A DNA stretch of 64,000 nucleotides from Pseudomonas sp. B20(2017) (lineage in GTDB: Bacteria; Pseudomonadota; Gammaproteobacteria; Pseudomonadales; Pseudomonadaceae): NCBI RefSeq assembly GCF_002113125.1, contig NZ_NEJP01000018.1:1-64000 (forward strand), written 5' to 3'. The position numbers were made by a program, and so were the translations under genes. Positions 8,068 through 16,195 of this stretch are shown one piece after another; positions within the stretch are counted from its first letter, which is position 1, and every line of letters starts with the position of its first letter. The notes beneath the pieces were generated by a model. That model searched no databases, was not told the origin of the DNA, and saw nothing but the letters and a program-made list of their open reading frames with translations.

Positions 8068-9520
8068 ACCACGACCTCCCGTCCCGCGTGATCAGTGCAA
8101 TGGAGCTCATCGGCCCCCACGACCCGGCCGCATACGGCTTGGGCGCGTCACCGGATTTTTTCCACCCGGCGATCAGCTGGTCGCACCATTTCCACGCGGC
8201 TTCGATTTCATCTTTACGGACAAACAGGTTCTGATTGCCGTTCATCACTTCCAGCAACAACCGCTCGTACGCATCGGGGATCCGAGCGCTGCGCCAGGTG
8301 TCGGAAAAATTCAGTTGCAGCGGGCCGCTGCGCAGTTGCATGCCCTTGTCCAGGCCTTGCTCCTTGGTCATCACGCGCAAGGAAATACCTTCGTCCGGTT
8401 GCAGGCGGATGATCAGCTTGTTGCTGATCTGCAGGCGCTGCTCGGGGGCGAAGATGTAGTGCGACGGCTCCTTGAAGTGGATGACGATCTGCGACAGTTT
8501 CTGCGGCATGCGCTTGCCGGTGCGCAGGTAGAACGGCACGCCGGCCCAGCGCCAGTTGCGGATGTCGGCACGCAGGGCGACGAAGGTTTCAGTGTCGCTC
8601 TGGGCGTTGGAATTCGGTTCTTCGAGGTAGCCCGGCACGGACTTGCCTTCGCTGTGCCCGGCGATGTACTGGCCGCGCACCACTTGCGTGGTCAGGCCTT
8701 CCGGACTGATCGGCGCCAGGGCCTTGAGCACCTTGACCTTCTCGTCGCGGATGCTGTCGGCGGACAGGTCGGCCGGCGGGTCCATGGCGATCAGGCACAG
8801 CAGTTGCAGCAGGTGGTTCTGGATCATGTCCCTCAGCTGACCAGCCTTGTCGAAGTAACCCCAGCGGCCTTCGATACCGACCTTCTCGGCCACGGTGATT
8901 TCCACGTGGGATATGTAGTTCTGGTTCCACTGGGTTTCGAACAGGCTGTTGGCGAAACGCAGGGCGATCAGGTTCTGAACGGTTTCTTTGCCCAGGTAGT
9001 GGTCGATGCGGTAGGTGCGGTTCTCCGGGAAGAACTGCGCCACGGCGTCGTTGACCTTGCGCGAGGATTCCAGGTCGGAGCCGATCGGTTTTTCCAGCAC
9101 CACGCGGGTGTTTTCCGCCAGACCGACGTTCGCCAGGTTTTCGCAGATCGCGCCGTACACCGCCGCCGGAGTGGCGAAGTAGGCAATCATGCGTTGCGTG
9201 CTGCCGACCAGTTCGGCCAGCGCTACGTAATCTTCAGCCTTGAGGAAGTCGACGTGCAGGTAGGTCAGACGCGCCAGAAAGCGCTCGGCCACGGCCTCGT
9301 CCAGCTCTTTGCCCACGTAACGGCGCAGCTCGGCGGCGATGAACGCCAGGTGCTGCTGCTCGGTGCCCGCCTCACGGGCCAGTGCGATAATGCGCGTGTC
9401 CTCGTGCAGCAGGCCGGCGCCATCAAGGTGATAAAGGGCAGGAAACAGCTTGCGCAGGGCCAGATCGCCCAAGGCGCCGAACAAGGCGAAGGTGCACGGT
9501 TCAACCGTAATCGAAGGCAT
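8054..9520 (-). CDS. zwf: Glucose-6-phosphate 1-dehydrogenase
   Basis: This 488-residue enzyme oxidises glucose-6-phosphate to the lactone with NAD(P)+. The N-terminal Rossmann motif is FGALGDLALRKLFPAL. The active-site signature RIDHYLGKETVQN lies near residue 172, as the family requires, and EKPIGSDLESS is the conserved coenzyme-pocket segment. It heads zwf-pgl-eda and is divergent from hexR. Its leader has an AAGAACAA motif just before the start, a likely Crc/Hfq site, and a possible HexR operator about 70 bases upstream. Confidence 0.97.
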   Translation of the reverse strand: MPSITVEPCTFALFGALGDLALRKLFPALYHLDGAGLLHEDTRIIALAREAGTEQQHLAFIAAELRRYVGKELDEAVAERFLARLTYLHVDFLKAEDYVALAELVGSTQRMIAYFATPAAVYGAICENLANVGLAENTRVVLEKPIGSDLESSRKVNDAVAQFFPENRTYRIDHYLGKETVQNLIALRFANSLFETQWNQNYISHVEITVAEKVGIEGRWGYFDKAGQLRDMIQNHLLQLLCLIAMDPPADLSADSIRDEKVKVLKALAPISPEGLTTQVVRGQYIAGHSEGKSVPGYLEEPNSNAQSDTETFVALRADIRNWRWAGVPFYLRTGKRMPQKLSQIVIHFKEPSHYIFAPEQRLQISNKLIIRLQPDEGISLRVMTKEQGLDKGMQLRSGPLQLNFSDTWRSARIPDAYERLLLEVMNGNQNLFVRKDEIEAAWKWCDQLIAGWKKSGDAPKPYAAGSWGPMSSIALITRDGRSWYGDI

Positions 9521-9525
9521 GATGT

Positions 9526-9535
9526 TTGTTCTTTT
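9526..9535 (-). promoter_or_regulatory. Candidate Crc/Hfq A-rich motif before zwf
   Basis: On the minus strand AAAAGAACAA contains the AANAANAA catabolite-activity pattern 5 bases before the zwf ATG. This is pattern recognition only. Confidence 0.5.
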
Positions 9536-9585
9536 ATCAAGTTAAGCTACAAATACCTTTTTTCAAGGCATCACTCAAGGGAAAA

Positions 9586-9604
9586 TGTAGTAATAACCAC
9601 AACA
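9586..9604. promoter_or_regulatory. Candidate HexR operator in the zwf-hexR spacer
   Basis: TGTAGTAATAACCACAACA is an imperfect inverted repeat with TGTNGT/ACNACA ends, between divergent zwf and hexR, where HexR is known to bind in Pseudomonas. It departs from the exact TTGT-N7-ACAA form seen before edd and gapA. Confidence 0.45.
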
Positions 9605-9737
9605 TTTTCGCAAAATACAGATTCCGAGTGGTGGTCGGTCGGAGCCATCAGTAGGATAGGCCACCGTCACGGGCCACATCAAAGGCCCAATTTGCATAGC
9701 CGCGCGCTTATCGGCGCCGGTGAATCTAGGAATTCTT

Positions 9738-10607
9738 ATGGACCGCGTGCGAAATTTACTGGAACAGATCCAGAGTCGCCTTGAAGAGCTGAACAAGGCC
9801 GAACGCAAAGTCGCCGAAGTGATCCTGCTCAACCCACAGCAGGCCACCCGCTTCAGCATCGCCGCCCTCGCCCAGGCGGCGTCGGTCAGTGAACCGACGG
9901 TCAACCGTTTCTGCCGTTCGTTCGGCGTCAGCGGCTACCCCGAACTCAAGTTGCAACTGGCCCAGAGCCTGGCCAGCGGCGCGGCGTATGTCAGCCGCGC
10001 AGTAGAAGCCGACGACAATCCCGAGGCCTACACGCAGAAGATTTTCGGCAGTGCGATCGCGTCTTTGGACAGCGCTTGCCAGGCGCTGGACCCGAACCTG
10101 ATCAGCCGCGCCGTCGACCTGTTGATCCAGGCCCGGCAGATCCACTTCTTCGGCCTCGGGGCTTCGGCTCCGGTGGCGCTGGATGCGCAGCACAAGTTCT
10201 TCCGCTTCAACCTGGCGGTCACTGCCCACGCCGATGTGCTGATGCAACGAATGATCGCTTCGGTGGCGCACACCGGCGAGCTGTTCGTGATCATTTCCTA
10301 CACCGGCCGCACCCGCGAACTGGTGGAAGTGGCGCGCATCGCCCGGGAGAACGGCGCTTCGGTGCTGGGCCTGACGGCAGAGAATTCGCCGCTGGCCAAG
10401 GCCAGTACCCTGAGCCTGAACATTCCGTTGCCGGAAGACACCGACATCTATATGCCGATGACTTCGCGGATCATTCAGTTGACGGTGCTGGATGTGTTGG
10501 CGACGGGGATGACGCTGCGTCGCGGGGTGGATTTCCAGCCGCATCTGCGCAAGATCAAAGAGAGTTTGAATGCGAGCCGGTATCCGGTGGGTGACGAATT
10601 CAACTGA
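9738..10607 (+). CDS. hexR: HexR family transcriptional repressor
   Basis: A 289-residue RpiR-type regulator. The N-terminal helix-turn-helix (residues about 1-77) contains AALAQAASVSEPTVNRFCRSFGVSGY. A C-terminal SIS sugar-isomerase domain follows (about 125-265), with FFGLGASAPVALDAQHKF and ISYTGRTRE. In P. putida HexR represses zwf-pgl-eda, edd-glk-gltRS and gap-1 and is released by KDPG; all those targets are in this window. The ATG at 9738 after AGGAATTCTT is chosen over an upstream GTG at 9720, because the protein conventionally begins MDRVRNLLEQI. Confidence 0.94.
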   Translation: MDRVRNLLEQIQSRLEELNKAERKVAEVILLNPQQATRFSIAALAQAASVSEPTVNRFCRSFGVSGYPELKLQLAQSLASGAAYVSRAVEADDNPEAYTQKIFGSAIASLDSACQALDPNLISRAVDLLIQARQIHFFGLGASAPVALDAQHKFFRFNLAVTAHADVLMQRMIASVAHTGELFVIISYTGRTRELVEVARIARENGASVLGLTAENSPLAKASTLSLNIPLPEDTDIYMPMTSRIIQLTVLDVLATGMTLRRGVDFQPHLRKIKESLNASRYPVGDEFN

Positions 10608-10635
10608 AGATCCGAAGCCCCTCACCCTAGCCCGT

Positions 10636-10740
10636 TGATCGTTCCCACGCTCCGCGTGGGAATGCAACCCGTGACGCTCCGCGTCACTGGACGCGGAGCG
10701 TCCCTAGAAGCATTCCCACGCAGAGCATGGGAACGATCAT
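10636..10740. repeat. GTTCCCACG-type inverted repeat
   Basis: The left arm GATCGTTCCCACGCTCCGCG and the right arm GCATGGGAACGATC bound a unit of about 105 bases with internal GACGCTCCGCGTC palindromes. It lies between convergent hexR and the mutarotase. Related copies occur at 21221-21252 and 33367-33468. The family differs from the GTGGGAGCGAGC REPs. Confidence 0.8.
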
Positions 10741-10742
10741 CG

Positions 10743-11597
10743 CTAGGCCCCAGCCCAAGCCTGCAAACTCAAATGCGCCTTCTCCCCCGGCGCCAGATGC
10801 AGGCTGTCAGTCCCGCCCGCCGCCGCTTCAACACAGACAAACTCCGAGATCTCGTCCCAACTCACGCCCAGCAACGGCCGTGCTCCCGGATGCCACACCA
10901 CGGTGTCCGCGCTGTCACCGGTATCGATGCACAACTCGCGCTGCCAGGCGTGATCCTTGAGCTGCAATTCGCCGTCGTGCTGGAACACTCGCTGACAGCC
11001 ACCATCGACCCGCAACTCGCCCTCCTGCTGGCAGACCTCACGGTTCAACTGATCATAACCCTGCGCGCCTTCGAGCCCAGACAGCGCTATCTCACTCACA
11101 TCGCCAATACGCCAGTAAGCGTGCAAAGCCTGGCTCAACTGGCACGGCATGTCGTCCTGATGCTCGGTGCTCAGGCGCAATTCCATGCGTTCACCCAGGT
11201 GTGCGTGCAGGTCTACTTGCCAGTCGCACAGCTGCAATTGCCAATGCAGGCGCACGCCGTCATCGCTGGTGCTGCTGTCGAGCAGTTTCCAGTCCAGCAG
11301 TCGCGCCCAGCCATGGGACGGCCACGCGTTTTCGCTCGGGTGACGGCCATACCAAGGCCAGCACACTGGCACGCCGCCGCGAATCGCGCCGACATGCGGC
11401 CACTTCGCCGCGCACCACAGCCACGGTTTCTGCCCGCGCGGTTGAAAATGCAGCAATTGCGCGCCTTGGCGACTGAACACCGCCTGACACAGCGGATGAT
11501 CGATCACCAGCACATCGCGCATCTGATAGCGCTCCCAGGCGAACACCGGTCGCTCGCGCAGGGATTTGAAGAAGCGTTGCAGCGGATGCTCATGCAT
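10743..11597 (-). CDS. D-hexose-6-phosphate mutarotase
   Basis: A 284-residue aldose-1-epimerase-fold protein of the YeaD class, which interconverts alpha and beta glucose-6-phosphate. Family marks are GVPVCWPWYGRHP and HGWARLLDWKL (with the active-site His). STEHQDDMPCQLSQALHAYWRI and the C-terminal DSADTVVWHPG segment are also present. The ATG at 11597 follows CTGGAACCG, a fair ribosome site; the frame could open 21 bases earlier at a TTG. It sits next to oprB and gtsABCD and would feed the beta anomer to Zwf (inference from context). Confidence 0.9.
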   Translation of the reverse strand: MHEHPLQRFFKSLRERPVFAWERYQMRDVLVIDHPLCQAVFSRQGAQLLHFQPRGQKPWLWCAAKWPHVGAIRGGVPVCWPWYGRHPSENAWPSHGWARLLDWKLLDSSTSDDGVRLHWQLQLCDWQVDLHAHLGERMELRLSTEHQDDMPCQLSQALHAYWRIGDVSEIALSGLEGAQGYDQLNREVCQQEGELRVDGGCQRVFQHDGELQLKDHAWQRELCIDTGDSADTVVWHPGARPLLGVSWDEISEFVCVEAAAGGTDSLHLAPGEKAHLSLQAWAGA

Positions 11598-11645
11598 GGG
11601 CCACGGTTCCAGAATCAACTTTCATGGGCTGCGACACCCCTGTCC

Positions 11646-11675
11646 AAAAAAAAGCGGACAGCCTGGGCTGTCCGC
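11646..11675 (-). terminator. Terminator after oprB
   Basis: Read leftwards, GCGGACAGC pairs with GCTGTCCGC across a 4-base loop and runs into eight U residues. It closes the gts-oprB transcript before the mutarotase gene. Confidence 0.85.
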
Positions 11676-11713
11676 AAATATGCGCACATAGAGAGGAGCT
11701 TATCGCAGACGCG

Positions 11714-13060
11714 TCAGAACGTAGACTGAATTTTCAGGCCTGCGACCAAAGCGTTATCCACTTCATCCACACCGCCCGGATGAGTGATGTATTGCAGGTT
11801 CGGGCGTACGGTCAGCCAGTTGGTTACATGGAAGCCGTAGTTGATCTCGTAGTTGTATTCGGTTTCACGAATCGGCGAGAACACCGGATTGTCGTAGTCC
11901 GAAACACCGTTGGCGACGTTGAGCAGCTCGGCGTTTTTCTTCACGTCATTGTTGACGTGAATACGTGCCGCACCGATACCGACGTCATCTTTCGGACGTG
12001 CGTCGAACGGACCTTTGTACACAAACATCAAGGACTGGTAGTTGTCGATGAAGTTGGTGTCCTTGTCATGGAACGTGGCGTTGGCAGCGATGCTCAGACC
12101 ACGGCTCTTGTCACCGTTGTGGCTGGTGAGTTGCTGTTGCGCAACGAACCAGTAACCGTGCTTGCTGCTGTGGGTGCGGTAGGCATCACCGGTGGTCGCC
12201 GCGTCGAAACCGTTGACGTCTTCGCGAACGTCGTCGGCATCGGCCGTGCTCTTGTAGTAACCGACACGGTATTCGCCCGGCAGGCCGCTCGGGTTAGGCG
12301 ACCAGACCAGTTCCACTGGCAACACAGTGCCTTTGGTGCCGCTGCCGCTCAGCTTGAAGCCGTTGCCGTGTTCCAGTTGCGACGGGTTCTGGTTGTACGC
12401 ACCGATCTGCGCATACAGCTCGTCGTTGATGTTGTACTTGACGCGAATGGCCGCCTGGCTGACCGGCCAGTTGTACCAGATGTTGGTCGCCCAGTTGCCC
12501 ACTTGCGAACCGCAGAACGCCAGGTTCTGGAAGTCGCACGGGAAGGTGTTGAAGTCTTCGCCTTCGCCGAAGTAACCGGCCTTGACGTCGAGTTTGTTGT
12601 CGAAGAACTGGTGTTTGATCCACAACTGGGTCAGACGCACCATGTGGCCACGACCGTAGACTTCCTGCGAGGAGCTAAGTGTGCCGGCACGCGGATCGCC
12701 AACACGATCGTTGGAAATGTTTTCGCCATTACGGTTGGTCAGCTGGATCTTGGCCTGGGTGTTGTCCCAGCCCCACAGTTTTTGCAGGTCCAGCGCCACG
12801 CCCAGACCGAACTGGTCGGAGTAACGCGCCGTCTTGTCGTTGTTGTAGCCGCCGTGAAGGTTGCCGCCCACCTCACCGACGTAGTCCATCTTGATGTCGA
12901 TACCCTGCTCGATCAGCTTGGTACGTTCGCCACCCCAGTCCCCGGTCATCCACTCCGAATCGGAGCTGAACGCGTCAGCTGCGTGGACGCTACCGGCCAG
13001 CATCATTGCCGCAACCGCTGACAACTGGCCGATTCGCTGAGCGTTGTTGTTCTTCTTCAT
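11714..13060 (-). CDS. oprB: Carbohydrate-selective porin OprB
   Basis: An outer-membrane porin (448 residues) of the OprB family that admits glucose and related sugars to the periplasm. A signal peptide ends near residue 28 (LAGSVHA, then ADAFSS). The mature part starts with WMTGDWGGERTKL, typical of OprB, and the chain ends in LVAGLKIQSTF with a terminal Phe for BAM recognition. It is downstream of gtsABCD in the same direction. The start codon context (ATGAAGAAGAACAACAACG) and the leader at 13072-13086 are strikingly A-rich, matching Crc/Hfq sites. Confidence 0.95.
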   Translation of the reverse strand: MKKNNNAQRIGQLSAVAAMMLAGSVHAADAFSSDSEWMTGDWGGERTKLIEQGIDIKMDYVGEVGGNLHGGYNNDKTARYSDQFGLGVALDLQKLWGWDNTQAKIQLTNRNGENISNDRVGDPRAGTLSSSQEVYGRGHMVRLTQLWIKHQFFDNKLDVKAGYFGEGEDFNTFPCDFQNLAFCGSQVGNWATNIWYNWPVSQAAIRVKYNINDELYAQIGAYNQNPSQLEHGNGFKLSGSGTKGTVLPVELVWSPNPSGLPGEYRVGYYKSTADADDVREDVNGFDAATTGDAYRTHSSKHGYWFVAQQQLTSHNGDKSRGLSIAANATFHDKDTNFIDNYQSLMFVYKGPFDARPKDDVGIGAARIHVNNDVKKNAELLNVANGVSDYDNPVFSPIRETEYNYEINYGFHVTNWLTVRPNLQYITHPGGVDEVDNALVAGLKIQSTF

Positions 13061-13086
13061 CCCTACATCCTCGTTTTATTGTTATT
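13041..13086 (-). promoter_or_regulatory. Candidate Crc/Hfq motifs at the oprB start
   Basis: On the minus strand AATAACAATAAAACG lies just before the Shine-Dalgarno, and AAGAAGAACAACAACG begins within the first codons. Both fit the AANAANAA pattern bound by Hfq/Crc in Pseudomonas. Confidence 0.6.
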
Positions 13087-13192
13087 AACTGTTCTTCTTA
13101 TCTAACGCGGTTTACATCTGATGCGGCGCGCGACAGGCCACGCACCGCGTGCTCCCTGCGGAAACGGGCGAGCCCGCTCCCACATTTGTTGA

Positions 13193-14353
13193 TCAGCGAC
13201 CCTTGAACTGGGCCACGTTTGCGCTGTGCGACTCGGTTTTCGGCAGGCCCGCAACCCCAAGGCGCTCACCGGACTTGGCGTCGAACAGCAGCACTTTCGA
13301 CGGATCGAATTGCAACGTCAGGGTTTCGCCCACCTGCGGCGCCACGTCCGGCGCCAGACGGCAGCAGACCTTGGTGTCGTTGAGGTTGACGAACACCAGG
13401 GTGTCCGGACCGGTCGGTTCGGTGACCTGCACTTCAGCCTTGATGCTCGGCAGGCCGTTGCCCTCGCCGTTCGCCAGCGCAATCTGCTCAGGACGCAGGC
13501 CGAGGATGACTTCGCGGTCTTCGAGACCGGCGTCCTGCATCGCCATCGGCAATTCGCAGCGGGCCTGGCCGCTGTCGAGCAGCGCCACCAGACGGCCGTC
13601 CTTGCGTTGCAGGCGCAGCGGGATGAAGTTCATTGGCGGCGAACCGATGAAGCTCGCCACGAACAGGTTGGCCGGGTCGTTGTAGATCTCCTTCGGCGTA
13701 CCGAACTGCTGGATGATCCCGTCCTTCATCACCGCCACTTTGTCGCCCAGCGTCATTGCTTCGATCTGGTCGTGGGTCACGTAGACCGTGGTGGTTTTCA
13801 GGCGCTGGTGCATCAGTTTCATTTCGGTGCGCATCTCGACGCGCAACTTGGCGTCGAGGTTGGACAGCGGTTCGTCGAACAGATAGATCTTCGGTCGACG
13901 CGCCAGGGCACGGCCCATCGCCACGCGCTGTTGCTGGCCGCCGGAGAGCTGGCCCGGCTTGCGATTGAGCAGGTGCTCGATCTGCAGCAACTTGGCCACG
14001 CGGGCAACTTCTTCATCGATCGCCGACTGGCTCATCTTGCGGATTTTCAGACCGAACTCGATGTTCTCGCGCACGCTCATGGTCGGATACAGCGCGTAGG
14101 ACTGGAACACCATGGCGATGTCGCGATCTTTCGGGCTCATGCCGCTGACGTCCTGGTCACCGATCATGATCGCGCCGCCGGTGATGGTTTCCAGGCCGGC
14201 GATGCAGTTCATCAGGGTCGACTTGCCACAGCCCGAAGGCCCGACGAGGATCAGGAATTCACCGTCCTTGATCGACAGTTCGATGTTCTTCAGGGTGTCC
14301 GGCAGGCCGGTACCGTAGGTCTTGTTTACATTGCGAAGTTCAAGCGTAGCCAT
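13193..14353 (-). CDS. gtsD: Glucose/mannose ABC transporter ATP-binding protein GtsD
   Basis: A 386-residue ATPase of the MalK/UgpC (CUT1) type. Walker A is GPSGCGKST near residues 37-45, followed by the Q-loop, the signature LSGGQQQRVAMGRAL, Walker B IYLFDEPLSNLDAK, and the H-loop VTHDQIEA. A C-terminal TOBE/OB regulatory part has IGSPPMNFIPL and ILGLRPEQI. It is the last gene of gtsABCD, 2 bases after gtsC, and precedes oprB. In P. aeruginosa and P. putida this transporter is the main glucose uptake route. Confidence 0.94.
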   Translation of the reverse strand: MATLELRNVNKTYGTGLPDTLKNIELSIKDGEFLILVGPSGCGKSTLMNCIAGLETITGGAIMIGDQDVSGMSPKDRDIAMVFQSYALYPTMSVRENIEFGLKIRKMSQSAIDEEVARVAKLLQIEHLLNRKPGQLSGGQQQRVAMGRALARRPKIYLFDEPLSNLDAKLRVEMRTEMKLMHQRLKTTTVYVTHDQIEAMTLGDKVAVMKDGIIQQFGTPKEIYNDPANLFVASFIGSPPMNFIPLRLQRKDGRLVALLDSGQARCELPMAMQDAGLEDREVILGLRPEQIALANGEGNGLPSIKAEVQVTEPTGPDTLVFVNLNDTKVCCRLAPDVAPQVGETLTLQFDPSKVLLFDAKSGERLGVAGLPKTESHSANVAQFKGR

Positions 14354-14355
14354 GA

Positions 14356-15201
14356 TTACCCCTTGACTGCGCCGGCCGTCAGCCCGCGCACGAAATACTT
14401 GCCTGCGACCACATAGACCAGCAGGGTCGGCAGCCCGGCGATCATCGCCGCCGCCATATCCACGTTGTATTCCTTGGCCCCGGTGCTGGTGTTGACCAGG
14501 TTGTTCAGCGCCACCGTGATCGGTTGCGAATCACCGCTGGAGAACACCACGCCGAACAGGAAGTCGTTCCAGATCTGGGTGAACTGCCAGATCAGGCAGA
14601 CCATGATGATCGGCGTCGACATCGGCAGGATGATCTGGCGGAAGATCGTGAAGAACCCCGCGCCATCGAGACGCGCCGCTTTGATCAGCGCATCCGGAAT
14701 GCTCACGTAGTAGTTACGGAAAAACAGCGTGGTGAACGCCAGACCGTAGACCACATGGATGAACACCAGGCCTGTGGTGGTGCTCGCCAGCCCCATCTTG
14801 CCGAGGGTGAACGACGCCGGCAGCAGCACGGTCTGGAACGGCAGGAAGCAGCCGAACAGCAACAGGCCGAAGAACAGTTGCGAACCGCGGAAGCGCCAGA
14901 ACGACAGCACATAACCGTTCAACGCACCGATGGCGGTGGAGATGATCACGGCCGGAACGGTGATCTTGATCGAGTTCCAGAAGTAGCCGTCAACGGTGGC
15001 CCAGGCTTTCACCCAGCCGATGCCGCTGACCACGGTCGGCCAGCTCAGCAGGTTGCCGGTGGAGATGTCTTCCGGGGTCTTGAAGCTGGTCAGCAGCATG
15101 ACCACCAGCGGGACCAGATACAGCAGGACCGCAAGGATCAGCACCGCGTAGATCGCGATGCGACTCAGGCTGATGGCCGGTTTGGAGGCGAGACTAGTCA
15201 T
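14356..15201 (-). CDS. gtsC: Glucose ABC transporter permease GtsC
   Basis: A 281-residue inner-membrane permease (MalG-like) with about six membrane spans. The first is near residues 13-37 (IYAVLILAVLLYLVPLVVMLLTSF). The EAA loop, seen as YVSIPDALIKAARLDGAGFFTIFRQIILPM, contacts GtsD. Its start overlaps the gtsB stop by 8 bases, so the two subunits are translationally coupled. Confidence 0.93.
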   Translation of the reverse strand: MTSLASKPAISLSRIAIYAVLILAVLLYLVPLVVMLLTSFKTPEDISTGNLLSWPTVVSGIGWVKAWATVDGYFWNSIKITVPAVIISTAIGALNGYVLSFWRFRGSQLFFGLLLFGCFLPFQTVLLPASFTLGKMGLASTTTGLVFIHVVYGLAFTTLFFRNYYVSIPDALIKAARLDGAGFFTIFRQIILPMSTPIIMVCLIWQFTQIWNDFLFGVVFSSGDSQPITVALNNLVNTSTGAKEYNVDMAAAMIAGLPTLLVYVVAGKYFVRGLTAGAVKG

Positions 15202-16102
15202 GACGCTTGGTCCTCAGCTCGGAGTACAGGTAAGGCACGATGATCGCGAGGATCGCACCGAGCATCAGGATTGCACTGGCCGAGCCCATGCCCATCTGTC
15301 CACGGCTGAAGGTGAACGAGTACATGAACATCGCCGGCAAATCCGAGGAATAACCCGGGCCGCCGGCCGTCATGGCCGCCACCAGGTCGAAGCTCTTGAT
15401 CGCGATGTGCGCCAGGATCATCACCGCACTGAAGAACACCGGACGCAGGCTTGGCAGCACCACTTTCCAGTAGATGCGCGGCATGCTTGCGCCGTCGATC
15501 TGGGCGGCACGGATGATCGATTGATCAACGCCACGCAGACCGGCGAGGAACATCGCCATGATGAAGCCCGAAGCCTGCCAGACCGCCGCGATTACCAGGC
15601 AGTACACCACGCGATCCGGGTCGATCAGCCAGTCGAGACGGAAGCCTTCCCAGCCCCAGTCCCGCAGCAATTTGTCCAGGCCCATGCCCGGGTTGAGCAG
15701 CCATTTCCACGCAGTACCGGTCACGATCATCGAGAGCGCCATCGGGTACAGGTAAATGGTGCGGATAAAGCCTTCGCGACGGATTTTCTGGTCGAGGAAA
15801 ATCGCCAGTGTCACGCCGATTACCAGGGTGATGCCGATGAACATGCCGCCGAACACGGCCAGGTTCTTGCTCGCCACCCACCATCGGTCGTTGTCGAACA
15901 GGCGCTCGTATTGCGCCAGCCCTGCCCACTTGTAGTTCGGCAGGAAGGTCGACGTGGTGAACGACAGGACAAACGTCCAGAGGATATAGCCATAGAAGCC
16001 CACCAGAACGATGAACATGCTCGGCGCCAGCACCAGTTTCGGTAGCCAGCGCTGCAATGCGTCGAACGGCGAGGCCTTGCTGAACACAGCAACAGAACTC
16101 AT
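15194..16102 (-). CDS. gtsB: Glucose ABC transporter permease GtsB
   Basis: A 302-residue MalF-like permease with about six spans. The first is near residues 22-45 (LVLAPSMFIVLVGFYGYILWTF), and the EAA loop is GVDQSIIRAAQIDGASMPRIYWKVVLPSL. It pairs with GtsC to form the membrane channel. A long hairpin separates it from gtsA. Confidence 0.93.
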   Translation of the reverse strand: MSSVAVFSKASPFDALQRWLPKLVLAPSMFIVLVGFYGYILWTFVLSFTTSTFLPNYKWAGLAQYERLFDNDRWWVASKNLAVFGGMFIGITLVIGVTLAIFLDQKIRREGFIRTIYLYPMALSMIVTGTAWKWLLNPGMGLDKLLRDWGWEGFRLDWLIDPDRVVYCLVIAAVWQASGFIMAMFLAGLRGVDQSIIRAAQIDGASMPRIYWKVVLPSLRPVFFSAVMILAHIAIKSFDLVAAMTAGGPGYSSDLPAMFMYSFTFSRGQMGMGSASAILMLGAILAIIVPYLYSELRTKRHD

Positions 16103-16138
16103 GGGAAGATCCAGTAAAGAAGATGAAGGACCGCTGCA

Positions 16139-16181
16139 AGCTGCAGGCTTCAGGCCGATGCGCGACCTGAAGCTCGCAGCT
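16139..16181 (-). promoter_or_regulatory. Intercistronic hairpin between gtsA and gtsB
   Basis: The arms AGCTGC and GCAGCT (outer) and GCTTCAGG and CCTGAAGC (inner) pair, with 2-base bulges on each side and an 11-base loop. There is no U tract. Such hairpins behind binding-protein genes often protect the upstream message, giving more binding protein than permease (known for malE; inferred here). Confidence 0.65.
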
Positions 16182-16195
16182 GCTCTACGCTGACG

